Shown here piece by piece: positions 57,371 through 64,000 of a stretch of DNA of 64,000 nucleotides (position 1 is its first letter; each line of letters starts with the position of its first letter). A model generated the notes under the pieces. It searched no databases. It worked only from the letters and a program-made list of their open reading frames with translations, and had not been told where the DNA came from. Where the stretch lies: assembly GCA_021292105.1 (NCBI GenBank), contig CM037871.1, positions 19,463,460 to 19,527,459 of the forward strand, given 5' to 3'. This stretch comes from Anadara kagoshimensis (Eukaryota; Mollusca; Bivalvia; Arcoida; Arcidae). Both the position numbers and the translations under genes were made by a program.

Positions 57371-57527
57371 CTCGAGTCACGGTTTGCGTGGCTTTCTGAT
57401 GAACCTTCTTCCATATTGCCCGGAGCACACTTAAAATGAAAAACAATGTCGCGACTTCATCTACAGTTGGTGGGCGTTTCGGTGTAATTGCTGTATTCTT
57501 GACAAGGAATTAAAACCATCAATCAAT
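57371..57527 (+). mobile_element. SINE S-A tail, old
   Basis: CCTCGAGTCACGGTTTGCGT GG, then CGCGACTTCATCTACAGTTG GTGGGCGTTTCGGTG, ending TCTTGACAAGG..CAATCAATT. An (ATCC)n run follows at 57672-57708. Confidence 0.65.
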
Positions 57528-57984
57528 TTTGTAAATACTTATGTCAAACATGTAAATAAACATATACATACTATTCGAAATATTCAGGAAAATGCACATT
57601 TTATCTACTGACAAAAGTATATCTTAATATACAAAATATAATATTAGAAGTAAAAAAATAAAAATAAAATCAATCAATCCATCCATCCATCGATCCATCC
57701 ATCCATCTATTCAATTATGCAACAGTAGACCTTATAAGTTGAACACTATTAGTATAGTAGCGCTATATAACGCACTCGATTCTATTTCCCCCAATACGTA
57801 TTTTCATGTATTTTTATAATCAACTGGTTTATGTACGTTTGGGACCTCTGAATGTGTTATTATATAATTTAAAAGCCACTTCAGAAAAGAGGATTTAGTG
57901 AAAACATAATATATAACCTGACAATGTATTAAATCTCTCACGATGCTAAATCATGAAGTGACGTTCTTAAACTGAATAATAGTC

Positions 57985-58125
57985 TGCAGTTGATAAAAAA
58001 TGAAATAATAACCTTTAGTTGATAAAAATAAAATAATACAAATATAGTTGATGGAAAATAAAAACTATTGCTTGTAGTTGATGAACTTAAATAAAATAAT
58101 GCGCTGTAATTGATTAAAACATGGC
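57985..58125. repeat. Tandem repeat, about 38-bp unit
   Basis: TAGTTGATAAAAA.TAAAATAAT followed by a variable part, four diverged units. Confidence 0.75.
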
Positions 58126-58622
58126 GGTACTGCGTTTAATACTAGTATAAAATGTGATTTGAAGTAAACTGACTGATACCCTGACATCTGGGGTCAGTTG
58201 TTCGAAGCCTGATTAGATAAGTCAGTTGATTAGTCAACATTTGAATTTTGCATACTTTCAGGTATAGTGTGAATTTAATGTTGAAATGTCGAAAATGAAC
58301 ATAAATACCATGGAACAAAAGCATATTGTAATAAAAATATCGATTTGATAATGAAATTTTTATTATTATTCATATTTTAATTTTCTGTTAATCACGGAAT
58401 AAGCTAATAAAGCTTCGAGAAACTGGATCTTGCCTGTTGTTCCTAATCGGGACACTGTTTTTCTTATATATATATTCTTTATTTCCTCCTCATGGGAGAT
58501 TAGAGAGAAAGGATAGAAAGAGAAAGAATTAACAATAAAAGATAGAAATTACTATATACAGAACATGATTATTATATAGAAATAAATAAATATTGTCATG
58601 ATAATTTTGGTTCTTCGGGGTA

Positions 58623-58978
58623 TTATGCTGAGTACGCTGGGTTTAAGTCCACATCTCTGAATAACTTAAGCAAAAAATCACTATTCAATTGATTGAAAAA
58701 CGCAATATCAATGCCCGGTACATTTTCTAATAGACTGTTTGTCATGCCACCCAAGATTGTTCTTTCTTTTTCAACGCTGTTTAAGCTGTCCATATATACA
58801 AATAAGTGAATGTCAAATAAGTCAGTTATATTTGTCCAATAAACGTCCCTTGCATTCACGAGATCAACATCCAAACAGTCACAGATTATATGATTCACAA
58901 TTTCTATGTTGACAGACCCACACAGATTACAAGTTTTGTTAGACAAGTCTTGCCTGTTGTTCCTAATCGGGACACTGT
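58623..58978 (-). pseudogene. Non-LTR retrotransposon C-terminal fragment
   Basis: The minus-strand frame holds VPIRNNRQDL then CNLCGSVNIEIVNHIICDC, a C-x2-C-x8-H-x4-C pattern typical of the region after the reverse transcriptase domain in several LINE clades (zf-RVT-like). About 120 codons and then a stop. No reverse transcriptase motif precedes it: upstream on this strand is the ATTTT run at 59000-59216. A 31-bp perfect direct repeat (TCTTGCCTGTTGTTCCTAAT and on) occurs at 58428-58458 and 58948-58978, either an unusually long target duplication or an internal duplication. Dead fragment; clade not assignable. Confidence 0.65.
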
Positions 58979-58999
58979 GGAGAAGCAAAAACAAATAAA

Positions 59000-59216
59000 T
59001 AAATATTTATAAAATAAAATAAAATAAAATAAAATAAAATAAAATAAAATAAAATAAAATAAAATAAAATAAAATAAAATAAATAAATAAAATAAAATAA
59101 ATAAAATAAAAATAAAATAATAAATAAATAAAATAAATAAAATAAAATCAAATAAAAAATAAAATGAAATAAAATAAAATAAAATAAAATAAAATAAAAT
59201 AAAATAATATAAATAA
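59000..59216. repeat. (AAAAT)n pentanucleotide run with interruptions
   Basis: About 75 bases pure, then mixed AAAT/AAAAT, then about 45 bases pure again. Confidence 0.95.
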
Positions 59217-59939
59217 ATTAATTAAAAAAAGATTAAAAAAAGCAAATCTAAAAAATAAAATGTTATATTGATACAACCCTATATGAAATAGCAAAGCGAA
59301 TTTGAAGTAGTAACATGTTTTTTTTCGAAATCAAATGCATGGACACAAAACGCATTTTAATTTCGTGAAATCAAAAACCTGGACATGCACGATGTGCGTG
59401 CTAATTGATGTAAGAAATGAAAATTCAGTTTTCATTACAATGTCAAATTGAACTTAACGTAATTTTAATAAACGATGAACCTACTGGTATTTAACTGTTT
59501 CATCTTTTTATTCTTATATCATTTTTTAATGTAAAAACATTATTGTTGGCTTTTTTGAAAGCATAGTAAGTTTATGATCCATTACGAAATAGCTCCTATC
59601 TTATGTAAAGCTTAAGACGTTGTTTAAATACGTTAAAGCCACTGAGTGGGAAATATACTTTATAACTATATTTCTCTAAGCATCCCAAGGGTTGTATTGT
59701 TGTCTTAATATCCACCTAGTTAAAATCTGAAAATTCTATAAAACTAAGGTATACTCCCTGTTGAAAACCATTTCCCTAGCTAAATTTGGTTAAATACATT
59801 TTGGTCCTTGGATATTTTTTTTAATCCCTTGATCGTGATGTAATTTCATAAATTTGGTCCAAGCACTAATGGTGAGGAATTGTTTTAATCGTATCCCAAC
59901 ACTATGTGGAGGACTGATCATGAGTTCGGTAGGTTGCAG
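59217..59939. other. AT-rich DNA, nothing recognised
   Basis: No supported feature. Confidence 0.5.
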
Positions 59940-60215
59940 GGTAGCTCAGTCGAGTATGGTTGATGTGACGGGTTGACTGCTGTACCACCCCTTTTTCTGT
60001 TATATTTTAGGGTTCGTCCTAGCCTCGCGATTGACCGATAAACAGAATGTGAACGTTTTGACACAAAGCCGTTGAATCGAGAAAAAGAAGGTGGCTGTAG
60101 AGGTAGGTGCCCGTGTAGGCAAGTCGGTGGTAGAGCGTCCAGCTAGTATTTGGAAGGTCCTGGTTTTGAGCAACGATTTTGCCGTTGTATTTTCCTTTCC
60201 TGATACACTATAAGA
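59940..60215 (+). mobile_element. Possible tRNA-like SINE heads, diverged
   Basis: GGTAGCTCAGTCGAGTATGG near 59940 and GGTGGTAGAGCGTCCAGCTA near 60128 look like A boxes; the second is followed by GGTCCTGGTTTTGAGCA in the B-box position. No stems pair properly. Confidence 0.4.
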
Positions 60216-60274
60216 CTACAGTACTAAAAAGAATCGTCCACCAATCATTGTAATAATTACTATAAGCGTTATGA

Positions 60275-61105
60275 CTTCCTACGCTTAAGGTGACCATAGT
60301 GGTCGTTGTTTGCCTGTATTTGCCTGTCGTCGTGTGTCGTGTGTCGTAAACAATTAATCCTTTTCAACTTCTTCTCCAGAGCCAGTAAGCCAATGATAGT
60401 AGTAACACTCATTGGACAAAGCCCTTTAAAGTTTGCGAAATTGGTTGACCTTGACCTCCATTCAAGTTGACAATAATCTAAAGAAACAAAACCTATTTCA
60501 TGAACCGAAAGACCCTTGAGCTTGAAACTTCATATATCGCATCAGGACATAAATGCAAATTGGTTGATCTTGACCTTGACCTACATTTAAGGTCACATTG
60601 ACTTATCGTAGTAAAATCTTTACATGTCTTTTTTGTCATGAATCGTAAAGCCTAGGAGTTTTAAACTTTATGTATATTGTCAGGAGATGCAGCTTTACAA
60701 AGATTGCGAAGCTGGTTGACCGTGAACCAGTGGTCACATTGACCTTAAGCAGTAAATCTTAAAATGTCTTTGTGTCATGAACCGAAAGGCCCAATCTTAG
60801 AAATAACAGTTCCCTGGCTGTCGATGATCAATTGTGTTTTTTGACATTATATCGTGATATTTGCGGGCAAATTGTAATGTCTAAGTGTTACTGACTTCAG
60901 CAACCAAAATTATAAGTGGTATCCAAGACTTGACATTTAATTTTGAGCGTTTACATACCTCTAAACTTCAGTCATTGAGACTATCAACATCACACGGTCG
61001 CTTCGACGATCCCAGCTTCCGGAAGACGTACACCGGAGTTTACATACTGTGAGTTCTGAAATGTTTGAAACAGGGGTTATCTGTCTCTCAAGATACTGCT
61101 CTAGT
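60275..61105 (+). mobile_element. Long hairpin/CGT-class element with inner repeats
   Basis: It opens CTTAAGGTGACCATAGTGGT CG, then GTCGTCGTGTGTCGTGTGTC GTAAAC and CTTCTCCAGAGCCAGTAAGC, the order also seen at 63575. Inside, GGTTGACCTTGACCTNCATT is repeated three times with TCATGAACCGAAAG, unit about 130-190 bp. It ends GGGGTTATCTGTCTCTCAAG ATACTGCTCTAGTT. A 55-codon run without ATG at about 60888-61050 (…SHGRFDDPSFRKTYTGVYIL) looks unusually protein-like but is too short to call. Confidence 0.6.
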
Positions 61106-61374
61106 TAGTTTTAATAATGCGTCAAACTTTATCATACACTCACGCATCCGCACACATTTCAGTCAAACCGAATTGAAAACAATATTACCGAAAAATAAAT
61201 GATCATTTAAACTACAAAACTCAAACTTCAAACGTTTTGACAGATGACTGATGGAGGGGTCAGTATAATCAGGCGGAAGATATTTTAATTTGTTAAAATA
61301 TTTCTGTTGGCAGAGTATATAAAATTATGCCATTTTATTGGAAATTGTGATATGCACTATAACTTTCAGTAATA

Positions 61375-62215
61375 GTCCGTTTCAATAAAGGATAATTTGT
61401 AATTTTTTTTGTTTTTAAAATATTTTAATATATAATGCGCAATAACTTCATAAATGTTCCACTCGTTGAGCAATCGTATGCCGTAAACCCAGAATCTTGT
61501 GAAATTCGGTTAAATTTTAAGCAATTTTATATCCACTATGGTATTTATGACTTCGGTCATTAAAGAATTATTATATGCCCCAAAAACAGAATTTATTGTA
61601 CATGTATATGTAATTCTGTTGGTTTTATGGGATTTTTGATATATCACCATAACTTCAAAAATGTTCGACTCGTTAAACAATAATATGCTGTGAAGCAAGA
61701 ATATTATGAAATTCTGTTGTTTTTGTTTTCTGGCGTTTTTTTTGGTATACACTATAACTTTCAGTAAAGATCATTTAAGAATAATGGGACATGAAACCAG
61801 AATATTATGAAATTCTGTTGTTTTTGTTTTCTGGTGGTTTTTTTGGTATACACTATAACTTTCAGTAAAGATCATTAAAGAATAATGGGACATGAAACCA
61901 GAATATTATGAAATTCTGTTGTTTTTGTTTTCTGGCGTTTTTTTTGGTATACACTATAACTTTCAGTAAAGATCATTAAAGAATAATGGGACATGAAACC
62001 AGAATATTATGAAATTCTGTTGTTTTTTGTTTTCTGGCGTTTTTTGGTATACACTATAACTTCCAGTAAAGGTCATTAAAGAATAATAGGCCGTGAAGCC
62101 AGAATATTATGAAATTATCTTGGTTTTATGGGATTTTTGATATATAAGTATAGAACTTCCATAAATGGTCATTAGGGAGTAATATCCAGTGAAGTGTGGA
62201 GTTTGAAGGGCCATA
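61375..62215. repeat. Tandem array, 101-bp unit
   Basis: ATAATGGGACATGAAACCAG begins at 61781 and 61882, and close forms at 61983 and 62083, spacing 101, 101 and 100 bp. Units share AATATTATGAAATTCTGTTG and TATACACTATAACTTTCAGT. Older, diverged units extend to about 61375 on the left and 62215 on the right. Confidence 0.9.
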
Positions 62216-62294
62216 ACCAGTTAAGTAATCAGTTACAATGACCGGATATTCTGATATATGTACACTATTAACTTTTAAAATCCAATAAGATATA

Positions 62295-62960
62295 GCACAG
62301 GCCTGTCGAAAAACTAAACACTGAGTTATTGAAATTACATATTATACCAGTTTTAATTTTACAGCACTAGACGGCCGTTTCGGAATACAATACCTCATCA
62401 GTAGTGCTTGGACCAAAGTTATGAAACCAAAATTATTTTCAAGATGTTGAAAAGATACCCAAAGGACCAAAATATATTTTACCAAATTCAGCTAAGGAGT
62501 CGATTCTCGCCCGGTTTGTCGAGTGACCGAGATATAGATAGCCACTGGCCGAAAAGATATAAGGTTCCGATACAGTACAGGCCTGTCGAAAAGCTTATCA
62601 CTGTTCTAATGATAAGAAGTCGAATCTCCGTTGTAGAATGATAACCGATGGCCGAAAAGTGATGACAGACGATACAGTACAGGTCTGTCGAAAAGATTAA
62701 CACTGAGCTAATGTGATAAGGAGTCAAATTTCGCACAGATTGTCTAGTGGCCGAGATATGGATAGCCAGTGACCGAAAAGTGACGACAGATAAAAGGTTC
62801 TGATACAGTACAGGCCTGTCGAAAAGCTTAACACTGTTCTAATGATAAGGAGTAGAATTTCATACATACATAACAGGTTTCGATACAGTACAGACCTGTC
62901 GGAAAGCTTAACATTGAGAAATTGAAAACGAGTCGAAACTCGGTTGCCGAATGATAGCTA
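62295..62960. repeat. Five MITE M1 left ends in tandem
   Basis: (CAGTA)CAGGCCTGTCGAAAAG starts at 62295, 62573, 62675, 62806 and 62886, all in one orientation, each followed by a piece of M1 interior (ATGATAAGGAGTCGAA, GGCCGAAAAGTGACGACAGA). No right end lies between them. Confidence 0.85.
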
Positions 62961-63059
62961 GTGGCTGAAAAGTGACGACAGATAGATAAATGGTTCCAAA
63001 AAGCTGTGTACATCTAGCTAACGAGGGTAGAAATAAAGATGTGAATAACTAGTGATCGA

Positions 63060-63300
63060 AAAGTTACAGTTCTAAACTTAAATCTGGTAAATTTCGGATA
63101 TCTGAATAACTTTGTTTATTTTTAAAGATATTCAGGAATGTATAATGGCCTTTTGAAGATAACTTCAAGTTATTAAAAGAAATAATCCGCATTAAGTTTT
63201 GTCAAAAATATTAATTCTTTATTTTAAAAAATTGCCGAAAATTTGCTAAATTTTAGTTAAAGAAAGTATTGGTTAAGACATGATTGTGAAACTGGGGGCT
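63060..63300. mobile_element. MITE-like M3, mainly one arm
   Basis: The right part (TTGCTAAATTTTAGTTAAAG then AAGACATGATTGTGAAACTG GGGG) matches the M3 arm at 1870-1938. The left arm is poor. Confidence 0.55.
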
Positions 63301-63325
63301 GCACATCTGATTAACTGTCATGTTA

Positions 63326-63551
63326 CAGTACAGGCCTGTCGAAAGTTTATCACTAAGCTAACGAAAACGAGTCATTTATAAACTTTACTTCTTAGTGGCT
63401 GAGATATGATCAGCTACAGTGGTAGACAGTTACTGAGAGACATATAGTAGCTGCCGAAATGTAGCTAACGAGGGGTCAAGGTCAGATACCGTTTTAGCAC
63501 TAACAATATAACTCGTTAGCTTTTTGTTAAACTTTCGACAGGTCTGTACTG
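63326..63551. mobile_element. Tc1/mariner-like MITE M1, TA-flanked
   Basis: CAGTACAGGCCTGTCGAAAG to CTTTCGACAGGTCTGTACTG with TA on both sides; 226 bp. The best-preserved complete copy in the window. Confidence 0.92.
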
Positions 63552-63574
63552 TATATTGCTATAATACATTTATA

Positions 63575-64000
63575 CTTTTTAGCTCACCTGAGCCGAAAGG
63601 CTCAGATGAGCTATTGCTATCTATCACCGTCCGTCGTCCGTCGTCCGTCGTGCGTCGTGCGTCGTCCGTCGTCCGTCGTGCGTAAACTTTACATTTTAAT
63701 CTTCTCCTCCAAAACTACTGAGCCAAATTTGATGAAACTTGGTGATTATTATGCCTGGGTAACAGCCTTTCAAAATTGTGTTCGGGGTTTGACCACGCCC
63801 AACAATATGGCTGCCGTTACTATAAATAGCCAAAAGACAAAAAAATCTTCTTCTCTGAAACCAAAAGGTGCAGGCAAATTTTGATTAGATTTTTGGATTA
63901 AGGATACCTAGATACACTAAAATTGTGTTTTTCATGAAAATTGGACGAAAAATAGGTTACGCGTTTTTTGCGTAAAATTATGTAATTTTTAAAATAAGAC
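63575..64000 (+). mobile_element. Hairpin/CCGTCGT element, runs off the window
   Basis: It starts with a strong stem-loop (AGCTCACCTGAGCC / GGCTCAGATGAGCT), then a GTCCGTCGTCCGTC run of about 60 bases, then TCTCCTCCAAAACTACTGAG CC and GATGAAACTTGGTG. I recognise the AGCTCACCTGAGC start as widespread in mollusc genomes (from memory). The 92-codon frame is a shadow. Confidence 0.75.

Overview
The window reads as nuclear DNA of a marine mollusc, most likely a bivalve. It is AT-rich, has no operon-like coding and no complete protein-coding gene, and is packed with tRNA-derived SINEs, TA-flanked MITEs, elements with a leading hairpin and a CCGT/ACGG microsatellite, and long tandem arrays. The bivalve call is inference from repeat types I associate with those genomes; no single-copy gene confirms it.

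Layout. 0-10 kb: diverged dispersed repeats, a full-length SINE with a 12-bp target duplication, several MITEs and a 540-bp tandem repeat with two almost identical neighbours. 10.4-17.6 kb: a nested set of inverted-repeat (foldback-like) elements whose arms are built from short motif arrays. 18.7-19.4 kb: a 51-bp minisatellite. 20.4-23.9 kb: a 73-bp satellite with higher-order structure. 24-29.6 kb: SINE and MITE pieces, a 491-bp retroposon with a 12-bp target duplication, a near-perfect 91-bp hairpin and rearranged dispersed repeats. 30-44 kb: mostly anonymous AT-rich DNA with tandem repeats, Tc1/mariner-like MITEs and SINEs. 44.6-44.74 kb: the only good gene candidate, a TATA box, a short leader and a signal-peptide first exon ending at a consensus splice donor. 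45-52 kb: a 161-bp higher-order array, MITEs, and a SINE with a perfect 14-bp target duplication. 53.7-56.8 kb: a 3.14-kb palindrome. 57-64 kb: a non-LTR retrotransposon C-terminal remnant, a pentanucleotide run, a 101-bp tandem array, tandem MITE ends and two hairpin/CCGT elements.

The coherent story is repeat biology, not a gene pathway. At least three tRNA-headed SINE families appear to share a related 3' domain. One MITE family occurs more than twelve times with Tc1/mariner-type ends. At least four inverted-repeat elements (about 0.67, 3.1, 4.2 and 7.2 kb) have arms made of short motifs repeated in both orientations. These foldback-like elements are the best candidate for something undescribed. 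Nearly all open reading frames longer than 60 codons are chance or repeat-driven.
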